Source: Zavarzinella formosa DSM 19928
Lineage (GTDB): Bacteria > Planctomycetota > Planctomycetia > Gemmatales > Gemmataceae
NCBI RefSeq assembly: GCF_000255705.1
Contig: NZ_JH636441.1
Location: 956,378-1,020,377 of the forward strand
DNA: 64,000 bases
Direction of reading: 5' to 3'
The notes under the pieces: generated by a model
Told to the model about the DNA's origin: nothing
The model's database searches: none
The model's input: only the letters and a program-made list of their open reading frames with translations
In this document: in pieces, positions 18,843 through 26,805 of the stretch
Numbering within the stretch: the stretch's first letter is position 1
Layout of the letters: every line of letters begins with the position of its first letter
Made by a program: the position numbers and the translations under genes

Positions 18843-18979
18843 CGGACGTGACGCCCAGCGGGCCATTCGTTTGGCCGATTCAGAACTTGCGGACATTCGG
18901 ATTCACTAGCAAACGTCCCGCCGGTCGGTTACGTTGTATGGGTGAGAAACAGTTCCCCCGTATGAAGGAATCACCGGCC

Positions 18980-20257
18980 ATGCGTCTCCGTCATTTCATC
19001 ACCGCCGGGATCGTCGCCGGGGCGGTTGTCTCGGCCAGCCCCGCTCAGGATCAATTGATCCGGCAGCAGGAAAAGCTTCAGACCGTGGCCATGCAGAAGG
19101 TGGAAATCTCTATCCAAAGCGCCTTGGCCGAAGCGCAGAAACTTCAAGCGGCCGGAAGCAATGTCCGGGCCGCCGAACGGCTGCGGCAGGCCATGCGTTT
19201 GCTGGATGATCCTGTCCTTCCCAAAAAGAAAACGGATGAATGGCGAGCCCAACTCACGGACGCTCTCCGTCTCGCGGAAGCCGGCAAACGGCCCGAGATA
19301 ACGGTAAAATCAGCCAACCCGCTCAAGGCATCCGAGGTTGAACGACGCAAGGCGTGGCTGATCGAAGACGAGGCGATTCGCCGCAGCATTGACACCATCG
19401 GGGCTTTGTACAAGGCCGGGGCAATTTCCCAAGCCCAAAAGGAAATGGACGCCATCGCCGGGAAATACCCGACGAACCCCACCGTCATCGCCATGCCGGG
19501 ACTGCTCACGAAAACCAAGACCATTGAGGAAATCCGGCTCATCCACGCCCAGCAGGCCGAATCTTACCGGCTTGCGGCCCTTGAACTGGACCGCATGTCC
19601 ATTGTCCCGAAGAAGGACTTGGAATTCGATGAAAAGCGGTTCAAGGAAATCACCGAACTGCGGAAGCCGAAGCTCGATCCGGTGATGAAGAGCATGTTGA
19701 CCTCGCTCAAGACCCCGGTGGAATTTGACTTCAAAAACATGACGCTGATGGAAGCGTTGAAACAAGCATCCGCCGCCCTCAAACAGCCGATCACGCTGGA
19801 CAAGCAAACCATGACGGAGGCCGGAATCGATGCCTCCACGGCAGCCAACTATCAAACCCCGGCAGCCATCCAAGGCCGTACCGCCTTGAAATCGCTCTTG
19901 GGTAATTATGGCCTTACTTACATTGTGAAAGATGGCCGCATTCAGGTGGTGACACGGGAAAAAGCCGCCCAGACAATGGAAACTCGGGTGTACTATTTGG
20001 GTGATCTCGTCACCGGAACCGGGGCCATCCCCGGCGGGTCGCCCCGGCTCGGGCCGGTGATTGATCAGATGCAGGCACAACAGAATGTTCAGGAAATTGT
20101 AAACATGCTCAAAAACAGCGTGGACCCGAATAGCTGGAAGGGTTCCGGCGGCGACGGCAAAGGAGAAATCACCTTCCATGCCCCGAGCATGGCCTTGGTG
20201 GTGAAGGCCTCGGCCGAAGTCCACGGGATGCTGGCGGGCACACTGGGCAGCCGCTAG
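18980..20257 (+). CDS. Secreted protein with secretin/TonB N-terminal-like (STN) domain
   Basis: A 425-aa exported protein. The ATG at 18980 (MRLRHFITAGIVAGAV) has AAGGA 10 bases upstream and gives a good signal peptide; earlier in-frame ATGs at 18938 and 18962 would bury it. The mature part opens with a long helical stretch (18-150, RQQEKLQTVAMQKVEISIQ). Around residues 240-335 it contains FKNMTLMEALKQASAALKQ, then TALKSLLGNYGLTYIV and KDGRIQVVTREKA, the pattern of the secretin/TonB short N-terminal domain found in many planctomycete proteins. There is no secretin pore domain, so it may bind a partner secretin or pilus component (inference). Confidence 0.65.
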   Translation: MRLRHFITAGIVAGAVVSASPAQDQLIRQQEKLQTVAMQKVEISIQSALAEAQKLQAAGSNVRAAERLRQAMRLLDDPVLPKKKTDEWRAQLTDALRLAEAGKRPEITVKSANPLKASEVERRKAWLIEDEAIRRSIDTIGALYKAGAISQAQKEMDAIAGKYPTNPTVIAMPGLLTKTKTIEEIRLIHAQQAESYRLAALELDRMSIVPKKDLEFDEKRFKEITELRKPKLDPVMKSMLTSLKTPVEFDFKNMTLMEALKQASAALKQPITLDKQTMTEAGIDASTAANYQTPAAIQGRTALKSLLGNYGLTYIVKDGRIQVVTREKAAQTMETRVYYLGDLVTGTGAIPGGSPRLGPVIDQMQAQQNVQEIVNMLKNSVDPNSWKGSGGDGKGEITFHAPSMALVVKASAEVHGMLAGTLGSR

Positions 20258-20394
20258 GAATTTCGCCCCGGATTTAATGAGTAGTGAATGAGAGTTGTCG
20301 ACGCCCGGAATGTCTTGCTTGACTATGAGAATCTGGAAGACCAATAGTTAATGATCGCCCTTGGTCTCTCCACGCCTGTTCAGAAGAATCTCTC

Positions 20395-21321
20395 ATGGTC
20401 TCCATCCTTCCCAAGTCAAAACGTCGCGGCTTCACGTTGATTGAGTTATTGGTGGTGATTGCCATCATTGCGATTTTGATCGGGCTGCTGTTGCCAGCCG
20501 TTCAAAAAATCCGCGAAGCCGCCAACCGCATGTCATGCAGCAACAATCTCAAACAATTGGGGATTGCGACGCACAATTGCTTCGACACGATGGGCGTCCT
20601 GCCGCCGGCCGGGGCGTCCAACCAAGCATGGAATGGCGCCGCCTCCAATCCCGGTCCCTACCAAAACAAAACCGGGGCGTTTTTCTTTCACATTTTGCCC
20701 TTCATTGAGCAAGACAGCTTCTACCAAGCCGTGATCAGTCAGGGCGGCGTCACTTCAAGCGCCACCGTGAATGGCAAGGCGGGATATGGCATTGTCATCA
20801 AGGCATTTCGTTGCCCCTCGGATTCCTCAGCAACAAGTGGCTACGGGAATCCGGCCGGTCCGGACGCCACCCATGCCATCACCAACTATGCCGCCAACTA
20901 TCTGGTTTTTGGGAATCCGGGGTCCGGCAACCAAGAAGGGGCCGCCATGATTCCATCGACGTTTCAAGACGGCACCTCCAATGTGGTGATGTTCGGTGAA
21001 CGGTATGGACAGTACGGTTCCGGCAATACAGGCGGCGGCCCCTATTCCAGCCTGTGGTCGAACTCGGCCAACCCGTGGAAGCCCCAGATTTGTAATCCCC
21101 AGGCAACCGTTGGCTATGTGGCTTGTCCGGTGTTCCAAGCCCAACCGACCATCCCGGCTGCCGTGGGCGTGAACGGCGGGGGCAACTCGCCGCATTCGGG
21201 GGTGATGAACGTGGGGCTTGGCGATGGCAGCATTCGCACGGTTCGGAGCAGCATCAGTCCGACGACGTGGGCCAATGCGTGCGATCCGCGTGACGGCAAC
21301 GTGCTGGGAAGCGATTGGTGA
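20395..21321 (+). CDS. DUF1559 protein with type IV pilin-like N-terminus
   Basis: A 308-aa member of the same family as the protein at 6180-7121. It carries the prepilin signature [20 protein letters not shown], the linker [19 protein letters not shown], and the C-terminal motif [16 protein letters not shown]. The processed protein would be an inner-membrane or surface pseudopilin-like subunit. The STN-like secreted gene lies 137 bases upstream on the same strand. Unlike the first copy, no transthyretin-like lipoprotein follows. Confidence 0.92.
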   Translation: MVSILPKSKRRGFTLIELLVVIAIIAILIGLLLPAVQKIREAANRMSCSNNLKQLGIATHNCFDTMGVLPPAGASNQAWNGAASNPGPYQNKTGAFFFHILPFIEQDSFYQAVISQGGVTSSATVNGKAGYGIVIKAFRCPSDSSATSGYGNPAGPDATHAITNYAANYLVFGNPGSGNQEGAAMIPSTFQDGTSNVVMFGERYGQYGSGNTGGGPYSSLWSNSANPWKPQICNPQATVGYVACPVFQAQPTIPAAVGVNGGGNSPHSGVMNVGLGDGSIRTVRSSISPTTWANACDPRDGNVLGSDW

Positions 21322-21428
21322 GAATTGATTGGTCGGCGGGAGAGAAGTTTGGCTTTTCTCCCGCTGGATCATTCCCGCAAATGCCCTAGACAATCTTCTC
21401 GCATGATGTCTTGCGGAAGGTTTGCCTC

Positions 21429-22604
21429 GTGGCCGTATCCAGCATCGACGGTTTGATTCCCCTCAAACAATTCTCCCCCGGCTCGGCGGAAGAACTCTCC
21501 GCGATCATTCAAACTGCCAATGCCGCCGGGCAGGCTGTTTACCCCGTCGGCGGTCAAACGATGACCGGATTCGGCCTCCCGCCGACCAAACCCGGCGTGG
21601 CCGTGGATCTCACCGGCCTCAATCAGGTCATCGATTATCCGGCCCGTGACATGACGATCACCGTGCAAGCGGGCATCCGCATTGCGGAACTACAAGCCAT
21701 TCTGGCGAAGGAAAACCAAGAACTTCCCGTTGATGTCCCCTTACCGGACCGGGCAACCTTGGGCGGTTCTATTGCCGTCAACGCCAGTGGCCCACGACGG
21801 TTCGGATATGGCACGCTTCGGGATTACGTCATCGGTATTAGTTTGATGAATGATCAGGGGGAAACATTCAAGGCTGGCGGCCGGGTTGTCAAAAACGTGG
21901 CCGGGTATGATTTGATGAAACTCGCCACCGGCTCGCTGGGGACGCTGGGGATCATCACCCAAGTCACGCTGAAGGTGAAACCGAAGGCGGGGGCTGGCGA
22001 ATGGCTGGTGCTCCCCTGCCCGGAGGGGGATGTCGCCACTGTGATCGCCATTCTCGGCCTGACTCGCACCCGGCCGGTGGCGGTGGTTCTGAAAGCAGAC
22101 GGCCCAAACCGCGAATTCACCGTGGGCTATGAAGACAACCCGCCGTCGGTGGCATGGCAGGTGAAGCAACTGCGTGAGGAATTGCCGGACTCTCTGCGTT
22201 CCCGATTGGGCGTTCTACCGCCGCATGAGGCCGAAAAATACCGGGTGACGCAACGAGATTTTCCGCTTCTAGAAACCAGCCCCGTCACGTTCAAGGCAAA
22301 TGTCGTCCCGGCCATGACTTGGGAATTTGTGAAACGAGCCGGCGGTCTTGGCCCTGTTGAAGCCCTGTTTGGCAACGGCATCGTGTTTGGGCATTTGCCG
22401 GATGTGGAAGCCGTCCCGCGGTTGCAAGCCGCCGCCGGTGAATGCGGTGGCAACCTGGTTCTGCTTCGTTGCCCAACAGCGGCGAAGACACTGGCCCGTG
22501 TTTGGGGCCGGCCTGCCGGCGATCTCGAACTCATGCGGGCCGTCAAGAAGAACCTTGACCCCCAAAACCTCTTCAACCCCGGCCGTTTCGTCGGGGGCAT
22601 CTGA
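21429..22604 (+). CDS. glcE: FAD-binding oxidoreductase, GlcE-like (glycolate oxidase subunit)
   Basis: A vanillyl-alcohol-oxidase-type flavoprotein of about 391 aa. I start at GTG 21429 because GGAAGG lies 8 bases upstream; a TTG at 21411 is the alternative. The FAD PCMH fold is clear: VYPVGGQTMTGFGLP, DMTITVQAGIRIAELQAIL, PDRATLGGSIAVNASGPRRF and GYGTLRDYVIGI. The C-terminal end (LMRAVKKNLDPQNLFNPGRF) is typical of the GlcD/GlcE group. The short length and missing C-terminal cap fit GlcE, which works with GlcD and the Fe-S protein GlcF to oxidise glycolate. Neither partner is in the window, so the substrate is inferred. An RraA-like gene follows by 39 bases. Confidence 0.8.
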   Translation: MAVSSIDGLIPLKQFSPGSAEELSAIIQTANAAGQAVYPVGGQTMTGFGLPPTKPGVAVDLTGLNQVIDYPARDMTITVQAGIRIAELQAILAKENQELPVDVPLPDRATLGGSIAVNASGPRRFGYGTLRDYVIGISLMNDQGETFKAGGRVVKNVAGYDLMKLATGSLGTLGIITQVTLKVKPKAGAGEWLVLPCPEGDVATVIAILGLTRTRPVAVVLKADGPNREFTVGYEDNPPSVAWQVKQLREELPDSLRSRLGVLPPHEAEKYRVTQRDFPLLETSPVTFKANVVPAMTWEFVKRAGGLGPVEALFGNGIVFGHLPDVEAVPRLQAAAGECGGNLVLLRCPTAAKTLARVWGRPAGDLELMRAVKKNLDPQNLFNPGRFVGGI

Positions 22605-22643
22605 CCTCTCCCTTTATCCTTCCCACCTACCTCCGGTCCAGCC

Positions 22644-23303
22644 ATGAATCCATCTGAAATCACCTTGGCCATGATGCGGGAATCTTTCGGCAGCGCCGTC
22701 GTTTGCGACGCTCTTGATGCCGAGGGGTATCCGAACCAATCCCCCCGACTGCCGTTTCAACAACTCACCGTTCCCGGCACGCTCGTTGGCCGGTGCAAGA
22801 CGACGCTGTGGGCCGACATGGCTCATGTTGACCCGAAACCTTATGAGTTGGAACTCAAGGCGGTCGATGGTTGTCAGCCCGACGATGTGATTATCGCCGC
22901 CGCCTCCGGTTCCTTGCGATCCGGCATTTGGGGGGAACTCCTCTCCACGGCAGCCCGCAACAGCGGGTGCATCGGCGTGATCGTGGACGGATATGTGCGC
23001 GACCTTCGCCGAATGCGGCAGATGAGTTTCCCGTGCCACGCGCTTGGGGCCATCATTTACGACAGCAAGGACCGTCAGCGAGTGATTGATGTGGATGTGC
23101 CGGTGGAAATCGGCGGCGTCCGGTTCTGCCCCGGCGATCTGGTGGTGGCCGACGAAGATGGCTTGGTGGTCGTGCCGCAAGCGGTCGAGGCGGCCGTCGT
23201 CCGGCGGGCGTGGGAGAAAGTTCACGCGGAGAACGTCGTCCGCGATGCGATTCGGGAAGGGATGAAGGCGGTGGATGCTTTTGAGAAATACGGGGTTCTG
23301 TAA
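22644..23303 (+). CDS. RraA-family protein (HMG/oxaloacetate aldolase-like)
   Basis: A 219-aa member of the RraA/DlpA family. The family includes 4-hydroxy-4-methyl-2-oxoglutarate aldolases, oxaloacetate decarboxylases and regulators of RNase E. Visible signatures are VVCDALDAEGYPNQSP near residue 18, GELLSTAARNSGCIG near 98 and VIVDGYVRDLRRM near 110. The Asp/Arg of DGxxRD are the catalytic metal-site and substrate residues in the aldolases. Location after a glycolate-oxidase-like gene favours a role in small hydroxy/keto acid metabolism over RNA decay (inference). Confidence 0.85.
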   Translation: MNPSEITLAMMRESFGSAVVCDALDAEGYPNQSPRLPFQQLTVPGTLVGRCKTTLWADMAHVDPKPYELELKAVDGCQPDDVIIAAASGSLRSGIWGELLSTAARNSGCIGVIVDGYVRDLRRMRQMSFPCHALGAIIYDSKDRQRVIDVDVPVEIGGVRFCPGDLVVADEDGLVVVPQAVEAAVVRRAWEKVHAENVVRDAIREGMKAVDAFEKYGVL

Positions 23304-23405
23304 AGACGGGGAAGTTCGGCCTCCCGGCCGCCAAACTCCACTATTTCTTTTCGGATTTATCCGCTATGCCCGCCGACGATCCCCTCCTAACGTGAGTCGG
23401 TCGGT

Positions 23406-24215
23406 ATGCGTCATCCGGGCCTGTGGGCACTTGTCGGTTTGCTTGTTTCGACCGCCCACCTGTTCGCCCAGGCCGCGTCGCCGTTCGCCATGCCAACCCC
23501 GGTTGGCGGGCCGATCGTCCACCCGGACGGCCGGATCATGAACGGCATGGATTTCGCCCCGACGAATCCGTGGTCCGGCGGCTTGGAACTTGGATTGAAC
23601 GGCAGTGAAGGGAACAGCCAGACTCTCAAACTCCGGCTCGGGGGGGACATCAAATATGACACCACCGACGATGTGGTGATCGGTTATGGCTGGTATGGAC
23701 TGTCTCGTCAGCGGGGCGCTCTCAGCGAAAATAAAGCGTTGCTCACGCTCCGAAACGAACTGATGTACGACGACACCTTTGCCTATTTCACGCAAGGACA
23801 ACTTGAATACGACGAATTCCGGCTGGTGGATTTTCGGTTGGGCATTCACAACGGGTTGTCGATTGTCGCCCTCAAAGATTCGTCATCTCTTGTGAAAGTG
23901 CGGCTCGGGTTCGGCGCTTCGCGGGAATACGGCGGCCCCACGGACGGGTGGCTGCCAGAAGGCATTTTTGGCGGCGACTACGAATGGACCATCACCGCCA
24001 AAACCAAATTCACTCTCGGGGCCGACTATTACCCGGACATCACCGATTGGGGACATTACCGTATTCGTGCCAGAGGCTCGTTTGATTTCCTCTTGGACCA
24101 GCAACTCAATCTCTGGCTTCGCCTCGGCATGATGGACCGGTACGACAGCCGGCCGGGCATCGGAACGAAGTACAACGATCTTGATTACTTCGCCACAATT
24201 CTGTTCCGGTTCTGA
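23406..24215 (+). CDS. DUF481 family outer-membrane protein (YdiY-like)
   Basis: A 269-aa protein with a signal peptide (MRHPGLWALVGLLVSTAHL, cleavage near AQA). After a short linker the mature part shows alternating aromatic beta strands, starting WSGGLELGLNGSEGNSQ and ending YNDLDYFATILFRF with a C-terminal Phe, the signature of outer-membrane barrels. The pattern fits DUF481, whose E. coli member is YdiY. This agrees with a lipid A-type outer membrane as implied by lpxB. Substrate or partner unknown. Confidence 0.8.
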   Translation: MRHPGLWALVGLLVSTAHLFAQAASPFAMPTPVGGPIVHPDGRIMNGMDFAPTNPWSGGLELGLNGSEGNSQTLKLRLGGDIKYDTTDDVVIGYGWYGLSRQRGALSENKALLTLRNELMYDDTFAYFTQGQLEYDEFRLVDFRLGIHNGLSIVALKDSSSLVKVRLGFGASREYGGPTDGWLPEGIFGGDYEWTITAKTKFTLGADYYPDITDWGHYRIRARGSFDFLLDQQLNLWLRLGMMDRYDSRPGIGTKYNDLDYFATILFRF

Positions 24216-24233
24216 TCGGATTGTGGAAGCTCG

Positions 24234-24806
24234 TCAACTGTTTTGTTGATATTCCCAAATCCCCCGAAAGATGGCGATCAATCCCAAGACAAACATGATT
24301 GGTGGCCAGATGTAAATCCGATCGGCGGCCAATGCAAGGCTGAACCAGATGCCGGCAATGACCATGCTCGCCACCCCGCCGAGGATAGTCCGCAGCGGAT
24401 TGGGGCCTTGCTCCTCATGCTGGACGGGGCGTTTCTTCTTTTTCTTTGGTTTTCGGGGCTTTTCGGGTTCATCGTCCTCATCGTCGTCGTATCGGCTTTT
24501 GCGTTTGGCCGAGGGTTTCTCTTCATCCTCTCTGTCGCCATAACGGCTGCGAGGCTTGGCCGACGGAGCTTCTTCCGCAATGGCGATGGTTTTCTTGGGC
24601 AACGGTGGCGGGGCAGGCTTCTTCGGCGGCGCGGCTTGCTCCACCTCAGAGTCTTCCACCACTTCCAAATCCTCCACCACGTCAGGTTCCTCGGGCTTGG
24701 GAACAGTCAACACGCTTTCACAATCGGGACATTTGATCCGTCGGCCGACAGCCTCGTCTTTCACGCGAAGGGACCGGCCGCAACTGCATTTGAGCAAGAT
24801 GGGCAT
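24234..24806 (-). CDS. Zinc-ribbon protein with acidic/basic linker and two membrane helices
   Basis: A 190-aa protein. The first 35 residues form a zinc ribbon (CSCGRSLRV, then IKCPDCESVLTVPK). A long low-complexity region follows (AAPPKKPAPPPLPKK, DDDEDDEPEKPRKPKKKKK). Residues about 130-185 hold two hydrophobic segments (LGGVASMVIAGIWFSLALA and WPPIMFVLGLIAIFRGI). This head-linker-membrane plan recurs in planctomycetes, and a longer example lies at 47398-48858. Function unknown. Confidence 0.75.
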   Translation of the reverse strand: MPILLKCSCGRSLRVKDEAVGRRIKCPDCESVLTVPKPEEPDVVEDLEVVEDSEVEQAAPPKKPAPPPLPKKTIAIAEEAPSAKPRSRYGDREDEEKPSAKRKSRYDDDEDDEPEKPRKPKKKKKRPVQHEEQGPNPLRTILGGVASMVIAGIWFSLALAADRIYIWPPIMFVLGLIAIFRGIWEYQQNS

Positions 24807-24952
24807 GTTGAGATTTTCCGGTTGAAGACTGTTTGGCCGTTGGAACCGTGCCTGAAGAATACGTTAGAATACCCCGACGCTCGAACGGGTGTCAATCGCT
24901 CTGAGATGTGGGTTGAATGAAATTGGCAAAGGCACGCGGCACAATCGGCCGG

Positions 24953-25801
24953 TTATTGTCCGAGTCGCGGGCCGAAGAGAATTCGGGCGTTTCCTTCAAA
25001 AACCTGTTCGTGAAACTCCGGCAAAACGGCCTCTCGCACGAAGCCCGCGTAGGCATTCATCGGAGCCAGCGGCCAGTCGCTGCCGTATAGGAACCGGTTC
25101 GGGCGTTCGGCATATCGCATGGCCGCCCGGACTCGGTTAATCACATCTTGTCGCGTGGCCCGGCCTTCTTCGGAGAGCAGTTGCTCTTCTTCGCCAATCA
25201 ACAATCCGCTCAGATCGGCCCAGACATTCATGTTCTTGTATACGACCTCGGCGGCTTCCACCATCCACGGATTGCCGACGTGGGCCAGCACGAACTTCAC
25301 ATCCGGGAAGTCAACGGCCACCTCGTCCACATGGACGGGCATGGCAAACTTCAACTTGGCATAAGGGGAGTAGGGATCTCCGGTGTGGAAGAAGAAGGGA
25401 ATCTTGTGTTTCTGGGCAAGTTCGTAATACGGCAGATAGCCGGGATCATTCGGATAGGCGTAAACGTAACCGAGATAAGCCTTTAACGCCACAATCCGGC
25501 GATCTGCCAGTTGGGCATCAACGCCCCGAAGATGTTCGCGATCGGTCTTGCGATGATCGGCGACGCCGATGGCGAACAGTCCCGGCAATCGCTCGGCCAC
25601 CTGCAACGTGCGTTTCACACCCAACGGGTCATCCGGCGGGGAATCCCATGAACCCATCGCCGCCCCCTTGGTGACGCCCGCCGCCAGCATTTGCTCGCGG
25701 ACGACGCGGGCCACATTGTCCGGGTGGGCACGCAACCCGGCGCTCAGCGGCCCGACACCGGGCAGATTGGGGGGAACGACGTGCAGGTGTGCGTCGATCA
25801 T
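24953..25801 (-). CDS. Amidohydrolase-2 family metal-dependent hydrolase
   Basis: A TIM-barrel hydrolase of 282 aa. Metal ligands are visible: the N-terminal HxH (MIDAHLHVV), a lysine in VALKAYLGYVY, His in PFFFHTGDPYS, His in FVLAHVGNPW, and the catalytic Asp in LYGSDWPLAP. This is the amidohydrolase-2 (decarboxylase/lactonase) layout. AAGAGG precedes the ATG. The gene starts 9 bases after the fabI stop on the same strand, so the two are likely cotranscribed, though no shared pathway is obvious. The exact reaction cannot be named. Confidence 0.85.
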   Translation of the reverse strand: MIDAHLHVVPPNLPGVGPLSAGLRAHPDNVARVVREQMLAAGVTKGAAMGSWDSPPDDPLGVKRTLQVAERLPGLFAIGVADHRKTDREHLRGVDAQLADRRIVALKAYLGYVYAYPNDPGYLPYYELAQKHKIPFFFHTGDPYSPYAKLKFAMPVHVDEVAVDFPDVKFVLAHVGNPWMVEAAEVVYKNMNVWADLSGLLIGEEEQLLSEEGRATRQDVINRVRAAMRYAERPNRFLYGSDWPLAPMNAYAGFVREAVLPEFHEQVFEGNARILFGPRLGQ

Positions 25802-25810
25802 GGACGCCTC

Positions 25811-26692
25811 TTATCCGCCCATCACGTTGTATCCGGCGTCCACGTACAGGGTGTGCCCGGTGATGCCGCTCGCCAGCGGACTGCACAGGAAGGCGGTCGT
25901 GTCGGCTACTTCCTCGGGGGTGATCGCACGACGCAACGGGGATCGCGACGCGGCGTATTCAACCATCTTGTGGGCCTCGCCCGGCTTGATGGCCTTCATG
26001 GCCCGGCTCAAATATGGGCCGGCCGAGATCAGGTTCACGCGGATGTTATCTTCCCCGAGCGACCACGCCAGATGCCCGGCTTCCAATTGGAGCGCAGCTT
26101 TGGCGGTGGACATGCCGCCGCCGTAGTGCGGAATAACGCGAGAGCCGCCGATATAGGTCAGCCCCACTGCCGATCCGCCGCCGCGGCTCACCATGAACGG
26201 ACGGGCATATCGCAGTAGCGACGTGTATGAGAAGGCACTGATACCGAGGGCCTCCAAGTAGGCCGACCGGCTCGTTTCAATTTGCGGCTTAAGGATGTCG
26301 CGGCTGAAAGCCATCGAATGGATGACGATATCAATGCCACTGAACTCTTGGCCGACCGCCTCGACTACTTCCTTGATGGCGAAGATCGGGTACTTGTTCC
26401 AGCGCTTGTCGCCCCGAGTCTTCTCGTCCACATCGGCCATCGTGTCGAAGTTTGCGTCCATCGCAAACACTTTTTCGACCTTCAATTCGCCGCCCGTGGA
26501 GAGAGTGCGGCTCTCCTTGTCCATGTCACGGGACAGGAAGGTCTCGACGATGCCGACCATGCGAGGGTGACTGGCCAGGACAATCTTCGCCCCGGCCGCG
26601 TTGAGGGCCTTGGCGATGAACCACGCGAAACTTTCGTTGTCGCCCACTCCGGTGACGAGAGCCACCTTGCCACTCAGATCAATCGGAATCAT
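25811..26692 (-). CDS. fabI: Enoyl-ACP reductase FabI, plant/chlamydial subtype
   Basis: FabI reduces trans-2-enoyl-ACP with NADH in the last step of each fatty-acid elongation cycle. The 293-aa protein starts IPIDLSGKVALVTGVGDNES. It has the long insert ELKVEKVFAMDANFDTMADV and the active-site region RVIPHYGGGMSTAKAALQLE. In both features it resembles the enzymes of plants and Chlamydia rather than E. coli FabI, where the insert is absent and the Tyr-Lys spacing is shorter. The catalytic Tyr and Lys are in YGGGMSTAK. It is the only fatty-acid gene in the window. A downstream amidohydrolase follows with a 9-base gap. Confidence 0.95.
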   Translation of the reverse strand: MIPIDLSGKVALVTGVGDNESFAWFIAKALNAAGAKIVLASHPRMVGIVETFLSRDMDKESRTLSTGGELKVEKVFAMDANFDTMADVDEKTRGDKRWNKYPIFAIKEVVEAVGQEFSGIDIVIHSMAFSRDILKPQIETSRSAYLEALGISAFSYTSLLRYARPFMVSRGGGSAVGLTYIGGSRVIPHYGGGMSTAKAALQLEAGHLAWSLGEDNIRVNLISAGPYLSRAMKAIKPGEAHKMVEYAASRSPLRRAITPEEVADTTAFLCSPLASGITGHTLYVDAGYNVMGG

Positions 26693-26805
26693 GTCCGCAA
26701 GCCTTTCCGCGAGAGTCCGGTCGGACGGCGGGAACCTTCCCGACGCCCGTGAATTCGGGTCCGGTTTGTTCTAGTGCCGTCGCGGGCTTCGGCCAACGAA
26801 CAAGG

